Below, one piece after another: positions 7,486 through 14,863 of a DNA stretch of 15,610 nt. A program made the translations under genes and the position numbers. The notes below the pieces were generated by a model that saw only the letters and a list, made by a program, of their open reading frames with translations, was not told the origin of the DNA and searched no databases. This stretch comes from JBBDWK01 sp040902885 (GTDB lineage: Bacteria > Acidobacteriota > Terriglobia > Bryobacterales > Bryobacteraceae), in assembly GCA_040902885.1 (NCBI GenBank), contig JBBDWK010000093.1, positions 1 through 15,610 on the forward strand, given 5' to 3'. Positions within the stretch are counted from its first letter, which is position 1. Every line of letters starts with the position of its first letter.

Positions 7486-7890
7486 TCAGATTTTCGGGTA
7501 GCGCTCGCGCATCCAGGCGACGAAAGAGTCCGGCACGGACATTGTAGACAGGCGTCCCTGCCTGACCAGCACCCAATCTCCGAACTGTCCGGTCTCCTTG
7601 ATCTCCCGTAAAGTCACGGGAGGCTCGATACGGCTGACGAAGCGCAGATCGACCACCGCCGAGCGGGGCTGCTTGGGGTCCGGACGGGGCTCGCCAGTCA
7701 CGCGCGCCAGGCCGACGATTTGCGACTGGCCGCCGCTGTGGTAAAGGAACACGCGGTCGCCGGGCCGCATCTCGCGGATGGCGTTGACCGCTTGCGGATT
7801 GGTGACGCCGTCCCAGACGGTCTCGCCGTCCCTTTCCAGGTCGTCTATGGAATAGGTTCCCGGCTCGGTCTTGGCTAAAAAGTATCGCAT
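7486..7890 (-). CDS. EVE-domain protein (PUA-like, modified-base binding type)
   Basis: A 134-aa protein of the EVE family, related to thymocyte nuclear protein 1. It opens MRYFLAKTEPGTYSIDDL and continues with TVWDGVTNPQAVNAIREMRPGD, RVFLYHSGG and IVGLARV, all family hallmarks. The fold binds modified nucleotides in DNA or RNA, but the ligand of stand-alone bacterial members is mostly unknown. The frame extends to 7962, but the 24 extra residues are histidine-rich and unlike the family, and MRYFLAKTEP is the normal N-terminus, so I start at 7890. No Shine-Dalgarno is obvious for either choice. It is complete and followed 34 bp later by the STAS gene; no restriction or modification genes are nearby. 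Confidence 0.88.
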   Translation of the reverse strand: MRYFLAKTEPGTYSIDDLERDGETVWDGVTNPQAVNAIREMRPGDRVFLYHSGGQSQIVGLARVTGEPRPDPKQPRSAVVDLRFVSRIEPPVTLREIKETGQFGDWVLVRQGRLSTMSVPDSFVAWMRERYPKI

Positions 7891-8034
7891 GGGCGAAATC
7901 GGACAGTTTCTATCATGGTGCCAGCGGGGGTGAAAATGCAAGTGGCTGAAGGTTAAGGGCATAACAATTCATCTAGTACTTTAGTTATCCCTGCCGGCAG
8001 TGGATTTCCGGTACTGTCCTAGTGGCTTTTTCCT

Positions 8035-8064
8035 TTGGTTTCGCCAAGATCCGTACAGTACAAT
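8035..8064 (+). promoter_or_regulatory. candidate sigma-70-type promoter of the polysaccharide-export run
   Basis: TTGGTT (8035-8040) and TACAAT (8059-8064) are separated by 18 bp. The -10 is close to consensus and the -35 matches only in its first three bases. Transcription would start near 8071, giving a leader of about 64 nt. The -10 overlaps the middle GTACAGTAC element, so a protein binding that element would be expected to affect initiation. Confidence 0.4.
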
Positions 8065-8126
8065 ATGAGTTCGAGCACCCCCGATTCCGGTTGAGTCATA
8101 AGGGAGTTTTAAGCCAACTGTACGGA
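8050..8126. repeat. 10-bp perfect inverted repeat around the export promoter, operator-like
   Basis: TCCGTACAGT (8050-8059) and ACTGTACGGA (8117-8126) are exact reverse complements. A partial third copy, GTACTGT, lies at 8011-8017 and is the exact reverse complement of ACAGTAC at 8055-8061. The first arm overlaps the candidate -10 and would not be in the transcript, so a DNA-binding role is more likely than an RNA hairpin. Confidence 0.6.
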
Positions 8127-8134
8127 ATGAGCTC

Positions 8135-8752
8135 ATGACACTCGTTATTTCCCGGTTACGAATTGGCATCTGTCTCTGTCTGGCGGCGGCAGCGCTGGCG
8201 GGCCAGGAGAAACAAACCGACCCGCCGCCGGGCGAAACTCCGGCAGCCGAGAGTGTGGCTCCGGCGAGTGCGGTAGACCCGAAGTCCTACGTAATTGGCC
8301 CCGAGGACATTCTGGCGGTTCGCGTGTGGCGCGAGCCGGAGTTGTCGGGACAGTTCCCCGTGCGCCCCGATGGGAAGATCTCGCTGCAACTGGTGAATGA
8401 GATCCAGGCAGCGGGGCTGACCCCGGAGAAGCTTTCGGGGACGATCGCGGAAGGCCTGTCGAAGTACATGACGCGGCCCGAGGTCAGCGTAGCCGTGCTG
8501 ACGGTGAACAGCAAAAAGTTCTATATCAGCGGTGAAGTGAACCGTCCTGGAGTGTTCCCCCTGCTGAATCGCACCACGATTCTGCAGGCGCTGACGAACG
8601 CGGGCGGGTTCCGGGATTTCGCCAACACCAAGAAGATTGTCGTTCTGCGGGGAAGCGAGCGGTTCAAGTTCAATTACAAGGATGTGATCAAGGGGAAAAA
8701 GATGGAGCAGAACATCCAGCTCGAAAATGGCGACCACATCGTGGTCCCGTAA
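8135..8752 (+). CDS. Wza-like polysaccharide export protein (Poly_export/SLBB)
   Basis: A 205-aa periplasmic/outer-membrane export component. Residues 1-22 form a signal peptide (ICLCLAAAALA, then GQ); there is no clear lipobox. A Poly_export domain runs from about 50 to 122: VIGPEDILAVRVWREPELSG, then PVRPDGKISLQLV and RPEVSVAV. It is followed by one SLBB-type ligand-binding segment (FYISGEVNRPGVFPL to ILQALTNAGGF, about 128-155). Known relatives form the channel or periplasmic part through which capsule or exopolysaccharide leaves the cell. It is shorter than E. coli Wza, as is common for minimal members with one SLBB unit. No strong Shine-Dalgarno precedes the ATG. The next gene follows after 8 bp. 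Confidence 0.9.
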   Translation: MTLVISRLRIGICLCLAAAALAGQEKQTDPPPGETPAAESVAPASAVDPKSYVIGPEDILAVRVWREPELSGQFPVRPDGKISLQLVNEIQAAGLTPEKLSGTIAEGLSKYMTRPEVSVAVLTVNSKKFYISGEVNRPGVFPLLNRTTILQALTNAGGFRDFANTKKIVVLRGSERFKFNYKDVIKGKKMEQNIQLENGDHIVVP

Positions 8753-8760
8753 GACGCCCG

Positions 8761-10404
8761 ATGGAACCTTCAAATTATATTGGCGTTAGCCGGCGGCCTC
8801 TGGACGTCGAAGACTATATCGACATCGCGCGCCGCCACTGGGGTTGGATCGCCGGGCCGGCTTTCGCCAGTCTGGTGATTGCCGTGGTAGTGGCCTTTCT
8901 GTGGCCGAACACGTATGTTTCCTACGCCGTCATGCGGATCACGCCCGCGCAGATTCCCGAGCGCATCGTGGCCAGCAACTTCAACTCGCAGATGGCTGAG
9001 CGGCTGAACTCCCTCCGCCAGGACGTCACCAGCAGGGAAAGTCTCATTGCCATCATTCAGAAGCACAACCTCTACGCGTCGGAGTTGAAGAAACGCCCCA
9101 TGGAAGACGTGGTGGAGGAGATGCGCAACAAGATCGACATCAACATCGCCACCACCGGAAGAGGGAATCAGAAAATGGTGGGCTCGGCCTTCCACGTTTC
9201 CTTTGCCTACCACGATCGCCGGCACGCACGGAACGTGGTGAACGAACTGGTCAGCACGTTCATGGACGAGAACCTGAAGATGCGCCGCCAGCAGTCGCGT
9301 CTGACCACGAACTTCCTGGGCGATGAGCTGAAAGAATCGAAGGAGACTCTGGACCGGATCGAAGCCGAGCTGACGGAGTTTAAAACGCGGAACATCGGGC
9401 GTCTTCCGGAGGAGACGCAAAACAATGTCCAGGCCGTTCATTCGCTGCAGGTTCAGATGGCGTCGGTGAACGACGGCATTGGCAGGGTCCAGCAGGACAA
9501 GCTGATGCTTCACACGCAGCTCCAGAATCTGAAGCGTCAGGCGTCCGCGGTGGTTACGACCTCGGAAGTAGCGGCGAGGCCCGAGCAAAACGACCGGCTC
9601 GCGCAGATGAGCCGTCTGGTGGTGGACCTGGAGACGCAGTTGGCGGCGATGCGCGAGAACTATCGCGAGCAGCACCCCGACGTGCGGGCGGCGAAGGCGC
9701 GCATCGAAGTGGTGAAGCGCGAGCGCGACCGCATGGTGGCGGCCGAGCCGAAACAGGACGAGGGGAAGGCGCGTAGCGTGACCGATCCGAATGCGGTGCG
9801 AATGCTCGGAGAGATTCAGTCCTCCATCAACACCGTCGAGAGCCAGCTGCAGGTCAAGGATCTGGAACTGGAAGAGCGCTCGAAGGCGCAGACCCGCCTG
9901 GCGGAGCAACTCCAACAGTACCAGGCCCGCCTGATGGCGCGTCCCGCGAACGAGAATCAGTACGTGAAGCTGACCCGCGATTACGCCCTGGCGAAAGCGG
10001 AGTACGACCGATTGACCATGCAGAAGGGCCAGTCGGAGATGGCCAACAAGGTGGAGGAGCGCAGCGCGGGCGAGAACCTGGAATTGCTGGACCCCGCCTC
10101 ATATCCCATCGAACCGACAAGTCCGAACCGCGTGGTCATCATCGCCCTGGGAATTTGCATGGGCCTGACTCTGGGTCTTTTCCTGGCGGGGGCGCACGAG
10201 GTCAAGGACAGCACGCTGAAGAATTTGAAGGACGTCCGGGCGTACTCCAATCTGAACGTCCTCAGCAGCATCCCGCTGCTCGAGAACGCCCTGGTGGTGC
10301 GGCGCAAGCGGCGCATTGTCTGGGTGGTCTGGTCGGCTGTGGTGATGTTGGGCGTTATGGCCATGTCCGGCGTTCTCTACTTCTACTACTTCGGCGAGAA
10401 CTAA
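8761..10404 (+). CDS. Wzz/GumC-like polysaccharide co-polymerase with three membrane helices
   Basis: A 547-aa inner-membrane protein controlling polysaccharide chain length and export. TM1 is at about 29-48 after a Wzz-type N-terminus (DVEDYIDIARRHWGW). A large periplasmic region follows, with long heptad-like helices between about 190 and 430. TM2 at about 458-480 is preceded by the family motif PIEPTSPNR. A cytoplasmic linker follows (LKDVRAYSNLNVLSSIPLL, then RRKRR), resembling the stretch that contacts and activates the kinase in Wzc-type systems. Unusually, a third hydrophobic helix closes the protein at about 519-541. The kinase domain is absent and is supplied by the next gene 8 bp downstream. 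No clear ribosome binding site is seen, so translation may be coupled to the upstream gene. Confidence 0.9.
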   Translation: MEPSNYIGVSRRPLDVEDYIDIARRHWGWIAGPAFASLVIAVVVAFLWPNTYVSYAVMRITPAQIPERIVASNFNSQMAERLNSLRQDVTSRESLIAIIQKHNLYASELKKRPMEDVVEEMRNKIDINIATTGRGNQKMVGSAFHVSFAYHDRRHARNVVNELVSTFMDENLKMRRQQSRLTTNFLGDELKESKETLDRIEAELTEFKTRNIGRLPEETQNNVQAVHSLQVQMASVNDGIGRVQQDKLMLHTQLQNLKRQASAVVTTSEVAARPEQNDRLAQMSRLVVDLETQLAAMRENYREQHPDVRAAKARIEVVKRERDRMVAAEPKQDEGKARSVTDPNAVRMLGEIQSSINTVESQLQVKDLELEERSKAQTRLAEQLQQYQARLMARPANENQYVKLTRDYALAKAEYDRLTMQKGQSEMANKVEERSAGENLELLDPASYPIEPTSPNRVVIIALGICMGLTLGLFLAGAHEVKDSTLKNLKDVRAYSNLNVLSSIPLLENALVVRRKRRIVWVVWSAVVMLGVMAMSGVLYFYYFGEN

Positions 10405-10412
10405 GAGCAACC

Positions 10413-11303
10413 ATGAGTCGCGTACACGATGCGTTGAGACGGGCCGAGCAACTGGCCGTAAAGCAGGCGGACCCGGTTCCCTCGACCGGCTCCCTGGTTT
10501 TGCCCCGTGGAGCCGTGCCCCCAGGCGGGGATGAACCGGCGACGGTCGCGGCGCGAGGGGGCTCTGTTAGCCTTCCCCGCATCTCGCTTTCGATCCTCGA
10601 TCAGGTCGAAGAGGTTCCATTCAATCCGGCCGCCGAATCGCACCTCATCAATCTGGACCATCCGCAAGTAACGCCCAGCGAGGAGTTCCGTGCGCTGCGG
10701 ACCAAACTGAACCACCTCCAGACGCTGCAGCCGATTCACAACATCCTGGTGACCAGCCCGGCGCCCGCCGAGGGAAAATCTTTCACGGCCGCCAATCTCG
10801 CGCTTGCTCAAGCGCACCTGGCGGAGAACCTGACTTTGCTGGCGGACCTGGATCTGCGCAGGCCCGTGATGCACCAGCTCTTTCAGATCAATCAGGCGCC
10901 CGGCTTCTCCGACTATCTGCTGGGCAACGCCAGCCTGGGTCAGGTGCTCAAGCGGGTGGCCGGCACCAACCTCTACTTGATGCCCGCGGGATCTCCCGTG
11001 AAGAACCCCCTGGAATTGCTGAATCTGCGCGACGTGAAGACGCTCTTCGAGCAGTTGCCTCAAATTTTCAATTGGGCCATCTTCGATACTCCTCCCATCC
11101 TATTCTCGGCCGACGCCAACCTGCTCTCAACTCTGGCGGACGGCACTGTTCTGGTGGTGCGCATCGGCGCGACCACCATCGACTCGGTCACACGGGCCAT
11201 GCAGGCACTCTGCAACAACAACGTGCTGGGAGTGGTCGCCAACGGAGCGCGCGCCGGCGAGCTCTACTACAAATACACCTACTACTACAATCGCCAGGAT
11301 TAA
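10413..11303 (+). CDS. BY-type protein tyrosine kinase (CpsD/Wzc kinase-like)
   Basis: A 296-aa cytoplasmic autokinase. Walker A lies at about 114-123 (TSPAPAEGKS, K122), Walker A' at 143-151 (LADLDLRRP) and Walker B at 222-228 (AIFDTPP, D225). The C-terminus has a tyrosine cluster (ELYYKYTYYY; Y285, 286, 288, 290, 291, 292), the usual autophosphorylation tail. Such kinases cycle between phosphorylated and unphosphorylated states to drive polysaccharide polymerisation with their membrane partner. The frame is open further upstream, but MSRVHDALRRAE at 10413 is the family-like N-terminus and starts 8 bp after the co-polymerase stop. The kinase and membrane activator are separate proteins, as in Gram-positive CpsC/CpsD, not fused as in E. 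coli Wzc. Confidence 0.93.
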   Translation: MSRVHDALRRAEQLAVKQADPVPSTGSLVLPRGAVPPGGDEPATVAARGGSVSLPRISLSILDQVEEVPFNPAAESHLINLDHPQVTPSEEFRALRTKLNHLQTLQPIHNILVTSPAPAEGKSFTAANLALAQAHLAENLTLLADLDLRRPVMHQLFQINQAPGFSDYLLGNASLGQVLKRVAGTNLYLMPAGSPVKNPLELLNLRDVKTLFEQLPQIFNWAIFDTPPILFSADANLLSTLADGTVLVVRIGATTIDSVTRAMQALCNNNVLGVVANGARAGELYYKYTYYYNRQD

Positions 11304-11321
11304 GCGGTATAGTCGGGCTGA

Positions 11322-11828
11322 ATGGCCACGATTTCTCCTCGCGCGGCAGCCGTTCTTCTGGCACTCGCGCTCTCCGCGCAGGAGACCCCCCGCTTTCTGC
11401 GCCCTCCGCCCAAGCAGCCGATTCCGTTCAGCCATCGCGCTCATTTGACGCTGAAGCTGGAATGCAAAAACTGCCACCAGATGGCCGATCCCGGGGAGTT
11501 CGCCGGACTGCCGCCAACCGGCGTTTGCATGTCGTGCCACACCGCCATAAAAAAAGACAGCCCTGCCATTCAAAGGCTGGCGGAGTATCACAACGCCAAG
11601 GGAGAAGTGCCCTGGGCGCGCGTCAATCGCATCGCCGACTACGTCTACTTCAGCCATAAAGAACACCTCGCGCGCGCCAAAGCGACCTGCGAAACCTGCC
11701 ACGGACCGGTTCAGCGCCGGGACGTGCTCGGCCGCGAAAAAGACATCACCTCCATGGCCGCCTGCATGGACTGCCACCGCGCGCGGTCCGCCTCTCTGGC
11801 TTGCGACTATTGTCACGAGCAGCGCTGA
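11322..11828 (+). CDS. secreted pentaheme cytochrome c (c7-like)
   Basis: A 168-aa periplasmic electron carrier. A signal peptide covers about 1-19. Five CXXCH heme-attachment motifs are present: 48-52 (CKNCH), 69-73 (CMSCH), 123-127 (CETCH), 148-152 (CMDCH) and 161-165 (CDYCH). Histidines in FSHRAH (38, 41) and FSHKEH (112, 115) are likely distal heme ligands. The repeated SHxxH...CxxCH layout resembles cytochrome c7/class III domains and the pentaheme subunit of alternative complex III, but no other complex III genes are seen here. The gene starts 18 bp after the kinase and ends 32 bp before an exported flavin dehydrogenase, which it may serve as electron acceptor. Heme count is read directly; the partner is inferred. 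Confidence 0.9.
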   Translation: MATISPRAAAVLLALALSAQETPRFLRPPPKQPIPFSHRAHLTLKLECKNCHQMADPGEFAGLPPTGVCMSCHTAIKKDSPAIQRLAEYHNAKGEVPWARVNRIADYVYFSHKEHLARAKATCETCHGPVQRRDVLGREKDITSMAACMDCHRARSASLACDYCHEQR

Positions 11829-11860
11829 GGGAGGATAATCTCCCAGAACGGGAGCATCCC

Positions 11861-13045
11861 ATGACGAGACGCGACGCCGCGCGGCAGTTCCTGGCCCTGT
11901 TTGCCGGATCGCCGCTGCTTCACGGACAGGAACAAGAGATCCCATACGTGCCCGAGCGCATGCCGGCCATCGACCACCTGGTGAACGTCTTCGAGTTCGA
12001 GCCGGTGGCCAAACAGAAGATTCCGAGGACCGCGTACGATTTCATCGCCGGCGGCGTGGACAACGAGTGGACGGTGCGCCGCAACCGGGAGGGATTCCAG
12101 AAGATCACGTTCCGCCCGCGATTCCTGGTGGACGTCAGCCAGCTCGATCTTTCCCTCGACCTGTTCGGCACGCGAATCGAGATGCCTATCCTGGTAGCGC
12201 CGACGGCGGGACATCAACTGGCGCATCCCGATGGCGAGTTGGCGACCGTGCGTGCCGCCGGGGCGGCGAAGACCATCATGGCGGTGAGCACCAACTCGAG
12301 CTATCCCATCGAGAAAATCGGCGAGACCGCCACGGGACCCTTCTGGTTCCAGCTTTACGCCGGTCCGGACCTGGAAGGCACCAGGGAGCGCGTCGAACGG
12401 GCGCTCGGGGCAGGCGCGAAGGCGATCTGCCTGACGGTGGACGCCCAGTACAACTCGCACCGGGAGCGTCTTCTGCGGCATCGCGTGGCGGGCGACATCC
12501 CTCCGGGCGTGCCTTCGCCCCAATCCGGCCGTGCCCGAACGCGGCGCGCCGAGCAGCCTCCGCACCCCTACCGACTCCGTCCGCAGTTCACGGCGCAGCT
12601 TACGTGGAAGTTTCTGAGCGAGCTGAAGTCCTATGCGCCCGTGCCGATTCTGATTAAAGGTATCCTGACACGCGAAGACGCCCTGCTGGCTGTCGAGCAT
12701 GGAGCGGCGGGTATTGTGGTTTCCAACCACGGCGGGCGCTACCTGGAGTATTGCCCCTCGACGATCGAAGTGCTGCCCGAGGTCATTGAGGCGGTCGATG
12801 GAAAAATTCCGGTGCTCATCGATGGGGGATTCCGCCGTGGCACGGACATTTTGAAGGCCCTGGCGCTGGGGGCCAAGGCCGTACTGGTCGGCCGGCCTCC
12901 GCTGTGGGGGCTGGGCGCATTCGGACAGCCCGGTGTGCAGCGCGTGCTCGAGCTGTTGCAGTCGGAGTTGGCTCTGGCGATGGGCTTGTCGGGCCGCCCG
13001 AACCTCGCCTCCATCGACCGCAGTTTGGTCAGGATCGACCGGTAG
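11861..13045 (+). CDS. FMN-dependent 2-hydroxyacid dehydrogenase/oxidase with Tat-like signal
   Basis: A 394-aa TIM-barrel flavoenzyme of the glycolate oxidase/lactate dehydrogenase family, converting 2-hydroxyacids to 2-oxoacids. Conserved active-site residues, by alignment to spinach glycolate oxidase, are Y166 (FQLY), D194 (LTVD), R201, K266 (LIKG), and H290 and R293 (SNHGGR). DGGFRRGTDILKALALGA and GRPPLWGL form the phosphate-binding end. Two pocket positions differ: F61 replaces the substrate-binding tyrosine 24, and N145 replaces tryptophan 108. The N-terminus (MTRRDAARQFLALFAG) has twin arginines followed by a hydrophobic run, suggesting Tat export of the folded flavoprotein. GGAG lies 7 nt before the ATG; the frame opens 60 bp earlier inside the cytochrome gene but lacks this site. 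The true substrate is not identifiable from sequence. Confidence 0.9.
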   Translation: MTRRDAARQFLALFAGSPLLHGQEQEIPYVPERMPAIDHLVNVFEFEPVAKQKIPRTAYDFIAGGVDNEWTVRRNREGFQKITFRPRFLVDVSQLDLSLDLFGTRIEMPILVAPTAGHQLAHPDGELATVRAAGAAKTIMAVSTNSSYPIEKIGETATGPFWFQLYAGPDLEGTRERVERALGAGAKAICLTVDAQYNSHRERLLRHRVAGDIPPGVPSPQSGRARTRRAEQPPHPYRLRPQFTAQLTWKFLSELKSYAPVPILIKGILTREDALLAVEHGAAGIVVSNHGGRYLEYCPSTIEVLPEVIEAVDGKIPVLIDGGFRRGTDILKALALGAKAVLVGRPPLWGLGAFGQPGVQRVLELLQSELALAMGLSGRPNLASIDRSLVRIDR

Positions 13046-13046
13046 G

Positions 13047-13061
13047 GCGGGCTCTCCCCGC
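13047..13061. terminator. weak hairpin between convergent genes
   Basis: GCGGG (13047-13051) and CCCGC (13057-13061) form a 5-bp stem in the 18-bp gap between the hydroxyacid dehydrogenase and the convergent transporter gene. It could act in both directions by position, but no U-tract follows on either strand. Confidence 0.25.
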
Positions 13062-13063
13062 AG

Positions 13064-14599
13064 CTAGCCATGTTCCGATCGCTTTTCGGTTTCTATGAGC
13101 GTTGCCGCGCTTAGAGAGCTAGCCAACGCGAGCCCCACCGCCACCCACAATACCGTGCGATAGCCGGCGACAAATGCTTCCTTGATGGCTTGGCGCACGC
13201 GCGCGTCCTCTGTTTCGGCGGCGGCCAGCTTGGATCGCTGGGAATCGATGTGAGCACGCACCTCCGGCGCAAGGGCGAGACTGTCCAGGCGCCCGTCCAG
13301 AGAGCTCTGGAAAACCCCATTCAGCAAAGCTCCGAAAACTGCCACTGCCAGCAAACCGGCGATGCGTGAGACGGCGTTGTTGATCCCCGAGGCCGTTCCC
13401 GCGTAGCGTTGCTCCACAGCGTTCATCACAGTCGTGGTCAGCGGGGCGACGCTGATCGCCATGCCGAGCCCCAGCACGAGAACCGCGGGGAAGAATGTCG
13501 TCCAGTACGAACCGCCAATACCGGACCTCGTAAATAGCGCGAATCCGGCGGCTGCGATCAGGGGACCGACCACCAGCGGCGCCTTGGCGCCATATCGATC
13601 GAGAAGCCCTCCAGACCAGCGCGACAGCAAGAACATCAACAAAATGAAAGGGAGCAGGGCGGCCCCCGCTTCCGTCGGCGAGTAGCCTTGCACCTGTATC
13701 AAATTGAGTGGGAAAAAGAAGAGAACGCCGCTCAAGGCGGAGTAGAGAAAGAGGGTCAGCAGGTTGGCTCCAGCGAAGTTCCTGGAGCGGAATAAGGGGA
13801 GCGGAATCATCGGCGATGGCGCACGCGCTTCCCAATACAACAGCGCGATCAGGGCGATGGCGCCAACTGCGCCCGTTGCCGGCGCCGATTCGATCAGAGC
13901 AAAGACGATGCCGCCGAAGCCGAGCGCGGCCAACAGGCCGCCCAGCCAGTCGAGTTGCCGGCCTTGAGCGCCGGCCCTGCTTTCCGGGACTTTCCACAGG
14001 GCTAACAACAGGACGATCAGCCCCAGCGGGAGATTGATGAAAAATACCCATCTCCACGAACCGTGCTCGACGAACCATCCACCCAGCACAGGACCGATGG
14101 CGGCGGTGATCGTCGTGAAGCCAGACCACGTCCCGATGGCGCGGCCGCGCTGCTCCTGGGAGAAATTAACGCTGATGAGAGCCAGGCTGCCGGGGACAAG
14201 CAGCGCCCCGCCTATTCCCTGGAGGCCCCTGGCAACAATAAGCTGCCGGATGTTGGGCGCAAGTCCGCACCAGGCCGAGGCTACGGAGAAGAGCACGACG
14301 CCGGCGGCGAAGATCTTGCGGCGGCCATACAGGTCTCCCAAAACCCCGCCCATGAGGAGCAGCGCCGCCAGGAAAAGCGCGTACGATTCCACAACCCATT
14401 GAACGTCCGCTATGGTCGCGCCAAGGTCCGATTGCAGCGCCGGGAGCGCCACGTTCACGACCGTGCCGTCAATAAACGCCAGGCTCGAACCGAGGATGGT
14501 CGCGGCTAGAATCCAGGGGCCGTTCGTTGTAGCCGGCCGCTCGCACGAACCGGCGAGAATCGCGGCCTCGTCGCAAGGAGGTCTGGCGATGCTGGCCAT
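13064..14599 (-). CDS. MFS multidrug efflux transporter, DHA2 (EmrB/QacA) type
   Basis: A 511-aa inner-membrane drug/proton antiporter with a 14-helix pattern. Visible family motifs are FIDGTVVNVALP (42-53, motif D1), GVLGDLYGRRKIF (85-97, motif A), RGLQGIGGALLVPGSLALI and the antiporter motif C (ITAAIGPVLGGWFVEHGSWRW). A soluble stretch of about 55 residues, rich in charged residues, lies before the last helix. The frame extends to 14668, but I prefer 14599, which has GGAG 8 nt upstream; the earlier starts at 14668 and 14656 have no ribosome binding site. No EmrA-type membrane fusion partner or regulator gene adjoins it. It converges on the plus-strand run. The substrate cannot be predicted. 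Confidence 0.92.
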   Translation of the reverse strand: MASIARPPCDEAAILAGSCERPATTNGPWILAATILGSSLAFIDGTVVNVALPALQSDLGATIADVQWVVESYALFLAALLLMGGVLGDLYGRRKIFAAGVVLFSVASAWCGLAPNIRQLIVARGLQGIGGALLVPGSLALISVNFSQEQRGRAIGTWSGFTTITAAIGPVLGGWFVEHGSWRWVFFINLPLGLIVLLLALWKVPESRAGAQGRQLDWLGGLLAALGFGGIVFALIESAPATGAVGAIALIALLYWEARAPSPMIPLPLFRSRNFAGANLLTLFLYSALSGVLFFFPLNLIQVQGYSPTEAGAALLPFILLMFLLSRWSGGLLDRYGAKAPLVVGPLIAAAGFALFTRSGIGGSYWTTFFPAVLVLGLGMAISVAPLTTTVMNAVEQRYAGTASGINNAVSRIAGLLAVAVFGALLNGVFQSSLDGRLDSLALAPEVRAHIDSQRSKLAAAETEDARVRQAIKEAFVAGYRTVLWVAVGLALASSLSAATLIETEKRSEHG

Positions 14600-14863
14600 A
14601 CTCCATTCTCCGCCGGGCGCGGACGGCACAAATGGTTTCGTTCCGGTGATCCGCATCGCCGACGGCATTCCGACGAAAACGCCCTACGCTTCTTTCTGGC
14701 GCCGCCCAAACGAGGTGCACTGTCATTCCACGGTTTGGCGACTATACATCCACGTGGATCGCCTTGAGGGCGCCCCAATCTATTTCGCGTAAGGGATAAG
14801 TACTGCTTTAAACGATCACGCTAGAGCTGCAACGCTTGTTTCGAGGCTGTACCTGCAACGGCA
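14600..14863. promoter_or_regulatory. non-coding region upstream of the transporter, with an operator-like palindrome
   Basis: This 264-bp region holds the probable transporter promoter. On the minus strand TATAGT (14741-14746) resembles a -10. Directly upstream of it, in the expected spacer, lies the perfect 12-bp palindrome ATCCACGTGGAT (14748-14759). The -35 position is poor (CTCAAG or nearby). CTGCAACG occurs twice, at 14827-14834 and 14853-14860. No gene is credible here. Confidence 0.45.

Larger units (their letters stand above)
7891..8134. promoter_or_regulatory. divergent intergenic region between the EVE gene and the polysaccharide-export genes
   Basis: This 244-bp region separates the minus-strand EVE/STAS pair from the plus-strand run. 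It contains a perfect palindrome CTGCCGGCAG (7991-8000), a promoter-like pair at 8035-8064 and three related GTACAGT/ACTGTAC elements at about 8011-8017, 8053-8061 and 8117-8125. AAGGGAG occurs at 8100-8106 but is too far from the start at 8135 to act as its ribosome binding site. A 62-aa reading frame on the minus strand here is not supported. Confidence 0.5.

Noticed and set aside
7981..8169. Minus-strand 62-aa reading frame upstream of the export gene
   Set aside because: It overlaps the candidate promoter and the start of the export gene, and has no family features.
8770..9915. Minus-strand 381-aa reading frame within the co-polymerase gene
   Set aside because: It mirrors the GC-rich coding frame of the Wzz-like gene and its histidine/leucine/arginine-rich product has no recognisable domain.
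13119..14129. Minus-strand 336-aa reading frame overlapping the transporter in another frame
   Set aside because: The product is arginine-rich and low in membrane segments, while the overlapping frame encodes a textbook MFS transporter.
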